Assembly (NCBI GenBank): GCA_964545475.1
Contig: CAZJGG010000100.1
Location: 1 to 6,924, forward strand
Reading direction: 5' to 3'
Source of the DNA: CAZJGG01 sp964545475
GTDB lineage: Bacteria; Bacillota; Clostridia; Lachnospirales; JAISER01
DNA length: 6,924 bases
A program made the position numbers and the translations under genes. Every line of letters starts with the position of its first letter. The first letter of the stretch is position 1. The notes below the pieces were generated by a model. The model worked only from the letters and a program-made list of their open reading frames with translations, had not been told where the DNA came from and searched no databases. This document shows positions 1 to 6,450 of this stretch, in pieces.

Positions 1-47
1 TTATATCACATCATTTTTCATTAAGCAAGTACTTTTTTTCATTTTTT

Positions 48-76
48 TAATTATTTAATTATTAATTATTAATTAT
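48..76. repeat. AT-only heptad repeat (TAATTAT x4)
   Basis: Four copies of TAATTAT run in tandem here, with one extra T after the first copy, inside a stretch of nearly pure A and T. The repeat lies just beyond the palindrome that follows the peptidase gene. It has no coding capacity. It could be simple slippage-prone intergenic DNA or an AT-rich region next to an unseen neighbour. Nothing in bases 1-82 can be called a gene with confidence. Confidence 0.6.
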
Positions 77-82
77 TACTTT

Positions 83-185
83 TATAGCAATTTGACAAAA
101 CATTACAGGTGTGGAGCGGAAACAGCAAACGTTTCACCGCTGTTTCCGCTCCACATAGCTGTTAATGTTTTTGCAAATTGCTATA
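83..185. repeat. 103-bp imperfect palindrome; candidate terminator or miniature element
   Basis: The core is a perfect 16-bp inverted repeat, GTGGAGCGGAAACAGC at 111-126 against its complement at 139-154, around a 12-base loop. It extends by a T-A pair and a G-T wobble. Beyond a small internal loop the arms pair again: 97-105 with 163-171, then TATAGCAATTTG at 83-94 with its exact complement at 174-185. The outer arm contains the peptidase stop codon (TAG on the minus strand, 181-183), so the transcript end folds into a very stable hairpin. T-rich runs exist on both sides but are not immediately next to the core stem, so it is not a textbook intrinsic terminator. TA-rich flanks and near-symmetry also suit a MITE- or REP-like insertion. 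It probably ends transcription of the peptidase in either case. Confidence 0.75.
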
Positions 186-3100
186 TCATTTTTGTATATG
201 GTGTTTCATGAGCGACCGAGAAGCCATTCTTTGAAGTTGCTTTTGTTCTAACGTACACTGCTTGCCCATCTTCAATTTTGACATTGCTTATAACGCCTTT
301 AGACGGAATTGATTTCCATTTAACCTTATTTTTTACGAAGTCGTTTTCGTTGGAATTTTTATCCGCCACGGCATATTGCAAATTTTTGAGGCTTTCAGCA
401 CTTATAGTAACATTAATTCCTTTTACGCCTTGTTCAAAGGAAACATGAACATTAGGCGCTGCACCTGATACCAGCGTTTTTACGCCTTTTGTAGGTTGTG
501 AAGCAGGGTAATAATTATTTTTTGCCGCTCTGATAAATATCAAATCGTCTTGTTGTGCATCAATTTCTTTGGCAATAGGCTTTTCTCCGTCAGTGGGGCA
601 ACTTATCCAATTAAATTTGTAAATTGCATCCGCATTTTGCGCCAATTGATACTCATAATTGCTATATGGTTTTGCAAACGTTAGGTTGGTTGTACCAAGT
701 ACCCCTGATGAAGTTGACTTAACACTTACAGACGGTGCTTTAGGCGCTGAAATACCGTTTTGTGTCAGCTTCAACTCATCAAATACTCCGTCTAAGCTTT
801 TGGACGTTGAAAGGTATACTGTGTGCCCAATTTTAGTGGAAACGCTATAAACCTCTGTTTTTGTAAGGCTTTTCCATGATATTTTTTTAACGCCGTCCCA
901 AACGGCATAGTAATATTTAGTTTGTTTGATGTCCCCTAGTTTAAATGTAATGTCCGTTGCAGCCACTTTCTTGGCAGCTTTTCTCCCTGTAATATAGGCG
1001 CTGCTGTCTTCTGAACTCTCCTCAGTATCCCCTCCGGATTTATATTCCGTTACCGTTACGGTACAGGAATCCGTAAATCCGCCTTCCTTTGATGTAACAA
1101 TAATCTCTGTAGTACCGTTAGCCACAGCCGTAACCGTGCCGTTCTGATCAACCACTGCCGTGGCAGGGTTGATGCTTGCCCATGAAACGCCTTGGTTTGC
1201 GGCGTAACTTGGTAAAACAGTTGCTGTGAGGGTTTGCGTATTAGGTGTTGCATTGCTGTAAAGAGCAATGCTCGTTGTGTTAAGCATAATACCTGTTACC
1301 GAGTTGTCCGTAACGCCTGCACCAACCAAACTCACAGTAACAGGTGAGTCTCCTCCTGTAAACGTTATTGTTGCATAGTGGCTTCCGGTGGTGGTTGGGC
1401 TGTAAGTAACATCAATCACGCCGCCGCTGGTGTCTGTGTAGCCTAAGCCTTCGGTAACGGTAAATGCCTCCGGATTTGTTCCTCCTAAGCTGTAGGATAT
1501 AAGGTTTGTGAGGTTTGAAGCGCTCACTGTAAACCTCATTGCCGTCGATACAGCCCCAACCGACACATCGCCGAAGTCAATGGTTGAAACATTAACGGTG
1601 ATATTCGATGAACCTGCCGGCCCATCGGTCGTTACGCTAAAACCTTGGCTCGCCGCCGAAGCTTCGGTAGTTTGGGTTTCTGCTACCCTTTGAAAGAAAG
1701 TATATGCTGTGTTTGGGGCAAGCCCACTGAACACATTGTTTGTTTGCCATATTGTTCCGTCTTTGGAATACTCATAGGCGGCATTAGCTGTTAAGGTTAC
1801 GCTGTTGTGGTTTTTTAATGCAAGCGTAGGTGCGGAAGGTGCAGAAGGTCCTACTGCTTTGGCTACTGCTCTGGTTGCTGTGCTTGTTAGCACGCCTGTT
1901 TCTACGCTTGATGTAATCTCAAGAGTAATCGTCTTTCCAAAATCGCCTGGAACAACAGCGTATGTTGAACCTGTGCCCACTTGCGCTCCATCGGCTTTCC
2001 ATACATAGGTTAACGCACCTGTATTGTTGCTGTCCACAAGCGATCCGTTTAATATGTCACCTATGCGTGGGTCTGTATTGTTTATTGTTGCCGTACCTGT
2101 GAGAGATTCTGCAGACGACCCATAGGTAGTTACGCTAAGCCCTTGGCTTGCTGCCGAAGCTTCTGTGGTTTGAGTTTCTGCTACTCTTTGATAAAAAGTG
2201 TATGCTGTGCCCTGTAGTAAACCGTTAAAAACGGAACTTGTTTGCCACAAAACCTTACCGCAAGAATATTCGTTTCCATTTGTTGAAACCAACGTCACAC
2301 TATTAAGTGTTTTATCGCTTACTACGGGGGTGCTTGGAGATGGACCTGAGTATACCTTTCTTCGTACAGGAGCTGTAGAAGTATATAGAGTACCTTGTTT
2401 ATCAGTTGATGTTACTTCCAGAGATATATTTTTGCCTAAATCATTTAACAAAACAGTGTATGTATTACCTGCTGCTTTTTGAATACCGTCAACTTTCCAT
2501 ATATAAGTTAATGTACCTGTGTTATTACCTGCAGAATACGAGCCTGTTAAAGTGTCTCCTATCCTTGGCGTAGTATTATTAATACTAACTGTTCCGGTTA
2601 ATATATTTGACGGCAAATCATTCCAAGAATATGTAACGGTTGTATCAATATTACTAAATAAGGTTGATACAAATAAATAAGCTGTTCTTCCAAAAGTGTC
2701 AATATCGTTATCTTGTCCCTTTTGCATTGGATAAACATCGGCGCCGGCGGCCGGCGATGTATTAGGAATAACAACATAATACTGCATACCCGGAACATCA
2801 GGAATGTTAATTCTTAATAAAGGGTGCGACGTATTACTACCTATTTTATACATCTTATCATGTGTAGCCCCACGTGGAGTTGAACCCGTGTAACCCTTTA
2901 ATACAACAGCACTCCCCGAATTTATTTGAGAAATATCTGTGCCATTCTGCCTGGTATACCATAAATTTGAACTGCTTGATGTATCGGTTGAGAATTTATA
3001 AGTATGCAAAGGAGAAGTACTTCTTACAATACCACCGTCTGAAGCGAAATTTTCCATAAATATATAATATAGATTATCAAAAACTTGCTTATTGTCAAAT

Positions 3101-4416
3101 GAATCATATAAACTGCCTAAAGTTGCCTTAAACCCACCGCCTAATATCACATCAAACCCAGTACTAGCAACGTAATTATTTTTTATTGCAAAATTGTTAT
3201 TGCTAAGACTTCCTGTGTTAAAGAAATCATACATTTTTCTGCCATATGTACCGTTGGTTTTTTTATACATCATTATGGAATGCAAATATCCCATACCATA
3301 ATTTTTTTGGCTATTATTAAAATTCAAAAAGTCTCCGTATGACGAGCCGTTTGTATAGGAATTTCTGGCTGAGGAACTAAAACTTAAACTATTAATAATC
3401 TCGGCCCCAGGTTGGACATAAAAAACATTAGCAAGTCCGCTCAACGCCTCATTATACCATTTATAGGAAGAAGAACCTAAAACATATGCCCCCATGTACA
3501 TGTTAAATAACATATGCTGAAATTCGTGGGCTAACGTTCCATAAAAGCTTAATTTATCGCCATAACCTTGCAAATTTTCATATCCTTCTGCTTTTCCAAT
3601 ATCCATATGAAACATATCAATGGGGTCAATGTCTATCCCATCAAGCTGTACTTTGTCAAACATATCATAAGACCAAAAAAAGCCTGCGGTATAAACTCCT
3701 GTTTTTGCGTTAAGTGCATCAATATCATATAGGAGAATATTAACCTTTCCGTCCATTCCAAAATCGCCGCTTTTTGTCCAACCGCCGTAATTCAAGTTAA
3801 ATAACTTTTGTTCATGAGTACCAAATCCAGTTTCAGGGTCGGTCATTCTATCGTATATGCCATCAAACGTAGTTGCTATATTTTGCTTTGTGACATCTGT
3901 AATAGATGTCAGCATACAAGAATTTCCATGTGATGTAGATGTTTTCCCATGAAAATCATTATCATCTAATATCCAAACATTTGAATGCTCTGCTTGAATA
4001 ACCAATAATGCTTTGACAGCTTTATATATTTTTGTCGGCGAGTCTGATACCTCAACTCTAAAATACCGTTCATCACCCAAAGTAAATGGTCCTGAATTCG
4101 CTGTCAGTGAAAACGTTGAAGGCGAATTATTAATAGATAGTTCCGGAAGCTCTTGAGGTCTATGTTCGATACTACTGTCATCCACATAAATTATCTCATT
4201 TACTATAGACTGATCATATGAAGGTATACCAAAATCTTGATTTTGATTGTACGGTTGCACATCATTATAGAAGATATTTCTAAAATCGTCTAACGCCGGC
4301 TCGGACGAAACTTGCCCTGGTAGTTCAAATGCATATGTATTAATGCCCCATTGATTAAATATTGTTAATACAACAAAGACAACAGCAAAAGCCCTCAAAG
4401 ATAATTTTTTGCCCAT
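181..4416 (-). CDS. Secreted multidomain zinc metallopeptidase, M30/hyicolysin-like
   Basis: The gene encodes a 1411-residue exported protein predicted to cleave proteins or peptides outside the cell. Residues 1-29 form a signal peptide: MGKKLSLR, a hydrophobic core, then cleavage after T-Y-A29. Residues about 100-600 are the peptidase region, with zinc motif H297-E-F-Q-H301 and a likely third ligand E323 in the WYNEALSG segment, an arrangement known from M30 (hyicolysin) and similar gluzincin-like enzymes. Two tandem 166-residue units follow (606-771, 772-937), each an Ig-like half plus an Fn3-like half. Next come an anchor-D/ASPM-SPD-2-Hydin-like domain (about 938-1035), a BIG2-like domain (about 1036-1122), a Ser/Glu/Lys-rich linker, and three degenerate modules (about 1140-1411). 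There is no LPXTG motif or SLH domain, so the C-terminal modules may anchor it or it may be released. The ATG is supported by GGAGAG at 4424-4429. The 5' peptidase part is much more AT-rich than the 3' modules. Family placement is inferred from motifs; secretion and zinc-peptidase assignment are firm. Confidence 0.88.
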   Translation of the reverse strand: MGKKLSLRAFAVVFVVLTIFNQWGINTYAFELPGQVSSEPALDDFRNIFYNDVQPYNQNQDFGIPSYDQSIVNEIIYVDDSSIEHRPQELPELSINNSPSTFSLTANSGPFTLGDERYFRVEVSDSPTKIYKAVKALLVIQAEHSNVWILDDNDFHGKTSTSHGNSCMLTSITDVTKQNIATTFDGIYDRMTDPETGFGTHEQKLFNLNYGGWTKSGDFGMDGKVNILLYDIDALNAKTGVYTAGFFWSYDMFDKVQLDGIDIDPIDMFHMDIGKAEGYENLQGYGDKLSFYGTLAHEFQHMLFNMYMGAYVLGSSSYKWYNEALSGLANVFYVQPGAEIINSLSFSSSARNSYTNGSSYGDFLNFNNSQKNYGMGYLHSIMMYKKTNGTYGRKMYDFFNTGSLSNNNFAIKNNYVASTGFDVILGGGFKATLGSLYDSFDNKQVFDNLYYIFMENFASDGGIVRSTSPLHTYKFSTDTSSSSNLWYTRQNGTDISQINSGSAVVLKGYTGSTPRGATHDKMYKIGSNTSHPLLRINIPDVPGMQYYVVIPNTSPAAGADVYPMQKGQDNDIDTFGRTAYLFVSTLFSNIDTTVTYSWNDLPSNILTGTVSINNTTPRIGDTLTGSYSAGNNTGTLTYIWKVDGIQKAAGNTYTVLLNDLGKNISLEVTSTDKQGTLYTSTAPVRRKVYSGPSPSTPVVSDKTLNSVTLVSTNGNEYSCGKVLWQTSSVFNGLLQGTAYTFYQRVAETQTTEASAASQGLSVTTYGSSAESLTGTATINNTDPRIGDILNGSLVDSNNTGALTYVWKADGAQVGTGSTYAVVPGDFGKTITLEITSSVETGVLTSTATRAVAKAVGPSAPSAPTLALKNHNSVTLTANAAYEYSKDGTIWQTNNVFSGLAPNTAYTFFQRVAETQTTEASAASQGFSVTTDGPAGSSNITVNVSTIDFGDVSVGAVSTAMRFTVSASNLTNLISYSLGGTNPEAFTVTEGLGYTDTSGGVIDVTYSPTTTGSHYATITFTGGDSPVTVSLVGAGVTDNSVTGIMLNTTSIALYSNATPNTQTLTATVLPSYAANQGVSWASINPATAVVDQNGTVTAVANGTTEIIVTSKEGGFTDSCTVTVTEYKSGGDTEESSEDSSAYITGRKAAKKVAATDITFKLGDIKQTKYYYAVWDGVKKISWKSLTKTEVYSVSTKIGHTVYLSTSKSLDGVFDELKLTQNGISAPKAPSVSVKSTSSGVLGTTNLTFAKPYSNYEYQLAQNADAIYKFNWISCPTDGEKPIAKEIDAQQDDLIFIRAAKNNYYPASQPTKGVKTLVSGAAPNVHVSFEQGVKGINVTISAESLKNLQYAVADKNSNENDFVKNKVKWKSIPSKGVISNVKIEDGQAVYVRTKATSKNGFSVAHETPYTKMI
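1606..2601 (-). repeat. Tandem 498-bp repeat inside the peptidase gene (2 units)
   Basis: Two in-frame units of exactly 166 codons lie side by side: 2104-2601 (residues 606-771) and 1606-2103 (residues 772-937). Each begins with an LTGT..INNT.PRIGD motif of an Ig-like module and ends with an Fn3-like module carrying the shared sequence QRVAETQTTEASAASQG. The last part is closely similar at DNA level too (around 1645-1710 and 2138-2205). The Ig-like halves have diverged more than the Fn3-like ends. Such units usually act as spacers or sugar/protein-binding stalks in secreted clostridial proteins; that role is inferred here. Confidence 0.85.
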
Positions 4417-4445
4417 AACTCATCTCTCCATTATTTTTTATTACA

Positions 4446-4540
4446 TTAATGTGAGTTCGATAAAAATTACTAAATAATGTAATAATCGCTCTGCAATTAA
4501 GCCGCTAAAGCAGTTTTTCGACTTCGTCGAACTCACGTTA
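4446..4540 (-). promoter_or_regulatory. Palindromic 5' leader of the peptidase mRNA
   Basis: GTGAGTTCGA at 4451-4460 is exactly complementary to 4527-4536, and the arms extend to 4447/4540 with one G-T wobble. The predicted transcription start of the peptidase mRNA (about 4535) coincides with the upstream arm, so the extreme 5' end of the RNA would close an 86-base structured domain. Inside it, smaller stems are possible: CUGC/GCAG, and AUUAC/GUAAU around an 8-base loop. The UUCGA part of the first arm can instead pair locally with UCGAA at 4517-4521 around a 5-base loop. The ribosome binding site (4424-4429) lies outside the fold. It may stabilise the mRNA, be a regulatory leader of no known class, or be an inserted palindromic repeat. 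Confidence 0.5.
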
Positions 4541-4541
4541 T

Positions 4542-4550
4542 ATTATACCA
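4542..4550 (-). promoter_or_regulatory. Extended -10 promoter for the peptidase gene
   Basis: Reading the minus strand, TGGTATAAT occupies 4550 to 4542. This is a perfect TATAAT with the TG dinucleotide of an extended -10 box. No good -35 hexamer lies 16-18 bases upstream (TAGTAT at 4565-4570 for a 17-base spacer), which is typical when an extended -10 compensates. Transcription would start near 4535 and give a leader of about 119 bases before the ATG at 4416. Confidence 0.6.
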
Positions 4551-4664
4551 TAGCCAAATAATAAATACTACTATCTTCCAAGCAATAACTGCTATAGCTA
4601 TAATAATAATGAGTAAAATTATAGTCTTTCACAAACTAAGACTCTATTGCAAAATATATATAAA

Positions 4665-4687
4665 TTCTGCGCTGAAGCTCCGCAGAA
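4665..4687. repeat. Short GC-rich hairpin in the divergent intergenic region
   Basis: TTCTGCG at 4665-4671 pairs perfectly with CGCAGAA at 4681-4687 across a 9-base loop. It stands out as a GC-rich island in very AT-rich DNA and ends five bases before the -35 box of the ATPase promoter. A weaker inverted repeat, AGTCTT/AAGACT (4623-4628 with 4638-4643), lies upstream. There is no T-run after either, so neither is a clear terminator. The first could be a protein-binding site next to the promoter; that is speculation from position only. The rest of 4551-4660 shows nothing recognisable. Confidence 0.4.
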
Positions 4688-4692
4688 CAAAT

Positions 4693-4721
4693 TTGACATT
4701 TAGAGATTTTATAATTATAAT
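4693..4721 (+). promoter_or_regulatory. Consensus sigma-A promoter for the ABC-F gene
   Basis: TTGACA at 4693-4698 and TATAAT at 4716-4721 are both exact consensus hexamers with the ideal 17-base spacing. The start point would be near 4728, giving a leader of about 67 bases before the ATG at 4795. A perfect match of both boxes is uncommon and predicts strong initiation, so any control probably acts after initiation or by a repressor. Confidence 0.85.
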
Positions 4722-4735
4722 TTTAATAATAAAAA

Positions 4736-4770
4736 TCTATGTAAAGTGCTACTTATACAATTTACATAGA
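4736..4770 (+). promoter_or_regulatory. Leader hairpin upstream of the ABC-F gene
   Basis: TCTATGTAAA at 4736-4745 is perfectly complementary to 4761-4770 around a 15-base loop. The hairpin lies inside the predicted 67-base leader, 13 bases before the AAGGAG ribosome binding site (4784-4789). It is not followed by a T-run and does not cover the ribosome binding site, so it is not an obvious attenuator as drawn. It holds a start-stop ATG-TAA (4739-4744) and a GTG-led 7-codon frame (4746-4769), neither with a ribosome binding site. Leaders of some ABC-F resistance genes regulate by ribosome stalling; that this one does is only a possibility. Confidence 0.5.
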
Positions 4771-4794
4771 ATACACGTCAATTAAGGAGAATTT

Positions 4795-6348
4795 ATGAGT
4801 ATACTTTCAGTTACAAACGTAACACATGGTTTTGGATCAAGAATGATTTTAGAAAACACATCATTTCGCCTGTTAAAGGGAGAACATATTGGGCTAGTTG
4901 GAGCAAATGGCGAGGGGAAAACAACCTTCTTAAATATAATAACAGGAAAACTAATGCCTGACTCAGGTACTATTGAGTGGTGCAAACGAATTACAACTGG
5001 TTACCTTGACCAATATTCAACCCTTACTGCTGGGAAAACAATTCAAATGGTGTTGCAAGACGCCTTTTTGTATATGTATGAATTAGAACGTGAAATGCTT
5101 TCTATTTATGAAAAACTAGGCGAAGTTGACAATGAAGAAATGGAAAATCTTCTCTCAGAAGCCGGTGAAATTCAAGCACTTTTAGAGCATTCTGGCTTTT
5201 ATACCATTGATGTTAAAATAGCTGAGTGTGCAAATGGTCTTGGGTTAAATGAAATTGGGCTTGACAAAGACGTTTCTGAATTAAGCGGGGGGCAGCGCTC
5301 AAAAGTACTTTTGGCAAAGCTTCTACTAGAAAACCCGATGATATTAATTTTAGATGAACCAACCAACTTTTTGGACGAAAATCATATTGAGTGGCTTAAA
5401 AATTATTTACAAAATTATGAAAATGCTTTTATTTTGGTTTCCCATGATATTATATTTTTAAATGATGTTGTAAATGTAATTTATCACACGGAAAATGCAA
5501 CTCTCACAAGATACAGTGGGACATATCAACAGTTTATTGAAATGTATAATCTAAAAAAACGCCAGATTGAACAAGCCTATGAGAAACAGCAAAAAGAAAT
5601 CGAAAAACTAGAGGACTTTATATCTAGAAACAAAGCTCGGGTTGCAACAGCAAATATGGCAAAAAGCCGCCAAAAAAAGCTTGACAATATGGATATTATA
5701 GAGCTATCCCGGGAAAAAATAAAACCCACCTTTAATTTTAACTTCTCTCGTGCCCCTGGGAAAGCTGTTATCGAAGCTAAATCTCTTGTTCTTGGTTATG
5801 ATGAGCCTTTAACAAAACCTATGTCATTTATTTTGGAACGAGGAAATAAAGTTGCAATAAAAGGTGTTAACGGTTTAGGAAAAACAACATTACTCAAAAC
5901 CCTGCTTGGTAAAATTCCACCAATTAACGGAGAGGTAAATGTTGATAACTACGCTGAAGTTGGCTATTTTGAGCAAGAGGTGGCAGACTCCAAGAATACT
6001 GCCCTTGAAGAAATTTGGAACGAGTTTCCCAGCATGACAAATGCCGAGGTACGAGGCGCTCTTGCAAAATGCGGTTTGACAAATGAGCAAATCACTAGCC
6101 AAATGCGTGTACTTTCAGGTGGAGAAAATGCCAAAGCACGCCTATGCAAGCTTATGCTAAAAAGCTCTAACATACTTGTATTGGACGAGCCTACAAATCA
6201 CCTTGATGTGTTTGCAAAAGAAGCTTTGAAGAAAGCTATAATTGACTTTAAAGGAACCGTTTTGCTTGTATGCCACGAAGCAGAATTTTATCAAGATGTA
6301 GTAACAGACGTTTGGAATATTGAGGATTTTACCACAAAGATTGTTTAG
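4795..6348 (+). CDS. yfmM: ABC-F family ATPase, YfmM-like (ribosome-associated)
   Basis: This 517-residue soluble protein has two ATP-binding cassettes and no membrane segment, the layout of ABC-F proteins. These bind the ribosomal E site and act on stalled or drug-bound ribosomes rather than transporting anything. Cassette 1 has Walker A GANGEGKT (36-43), signature LSGGQ (163-167), Walker B ending LDEP with catalytic E188, and H-loop H217. Cassette 2 has GVNGLGKT (357-364), LSGGE (440-444), E465 and H494. All catalytic residues are present, so it should be active. A charged helical linker at about 235-300, with KSRQKKLD at 290-297, is the P-site-tRNA-contacting segment of the family. Length and the linker and C-terminal sequence resemble Bacillus subtilis YfmM from memory. 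TNFLD in cassette 1 instead of TNHLD also occurs in the OptrA/PoxtA resistance branch, so a drug-protection role cannot be excluded. AAGGAG five bases upstream fixes the ATG. It is monocistronic, with its own promoter and a palindrome after the stop. Confidence 0.93.
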   Translation: MSILSVTNVTHGFGSRMILENTSFRLLKGEHIGLVGANGEGKTTFLNIITGKLMPDSGTIEWCKRITTGYLDQYSTLTAGKTIQMVLQDAFLYMYELEREMLSIYEKLGEVDNEEMENLLSEAGEIQALLEHSGFYTIDVKIAECANGLGLNEIGLDKDVSELSGGQRSKVLLAKLLLENPMILILDEPTNFLDENHIEWLKNYLQNYENAFILVSHDIIFLNDVVNVIYHTENATLTRYSGTYQQFIEMYNLKKRQIEQAYEKQQKEIEKLEDFISRNKARVATANMAKSRQKKLDNMDIIELSREKIKPTFNFNFSRAPGKAVIEAKSLVLGYDEPLTKPMSFILERGNKVAIKGVNGLGKTTLLKTLLGKIPPINGEVNVDNYAEVGYFEQEVADSKNTALEEIWNEFPSMTNAEVRGALAKCGLTNEQITSQMRVLSGGENAKARLCKLMLKSSNILVLDEPTNHLDVFAKEALKKAIIDFKGTVLLVCHEAEFYQDVVTDVWNIEDFTTKIV

Positions 6349-6349
6349 A

Positions 6350-6446
6350 TAACCGCTGATTAAACTTTAATTAGACCTCTCTCGAAACTCCATGCCGCCG
6401 TCTTTGCAGCATGGAGTTTCGGAAGTCTTGTTAAACTATACGGTTA
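6350..6446. terminator. 97-bp imperfect palindrome between convergent genes; likely bidirectional terminator
   Basis: The core is a perfect 13-bp inverted repeat, CGAAACTCCATGC at 6383-6395 with 6409-6421, around a 13-base loop. Imperfect outer pairing follows: AGAC/GTCT, TTTAA/TTAAA, and finally TAACCG at 6350-6355 with CGGTTA at 6441-6446. It occupies nearly the whole 102-base gap between the stop of the ABC-F gene and the stop of the broken gene facing it. That position suits a shared terminator. However, neither side has a proper T-tract directly after the core stem, so a palindromic inserted element is an alternative. Confidence 0.65.
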
Positions 6447-6450
6447 ATGG

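Noticed and set aside
1..24. Possible end of a plus-strand gene with stop TAA at 22-24
   Set aside because: Only seven codons are visible, which cannot be distinguished from chance.
83..185. CRISPR repeat or attachment site
   Set aside because: There is a single palindrome with no spacer-repeat periodicity, and no integrase or cas gene nearby.
1508..2482. Several 60-95 codon open frames on the plus strand opposite the peptidase gene
   Set aside because: They are antisense to a long gene with strong domain evidence, lack ribosome binding sites, and their low-complexity products mirror the Thr/Ser-rich repeats.
2735..2760. GC-rich inverted repeat (ACATCG at 2735-2740 with CGATGT at 2755-2760) inside AT-rich coding sequence
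   Set aside because: It simply encodes a Thr-Ser-Pro-Ala-Ala-Gly-Ala-Asp loop; alanine, glycine and proline codons explain the GC richness, and the inner bases are not properly complementary.
4746..4769. Seven-codon GTG-led leader peptide frame before the ABC-F gene
   Set aside because: There is no ribosome binding site before the GTG and it lies in the loop and stem of a hairpin; kept only as a remark in the leader entry.
5890..6173. Two overlapping minus-strand open frames opposite the ABC-F gene
   Set aside because: They lie opposite the conserved second ATP-binding cassette and have no supporting signals.
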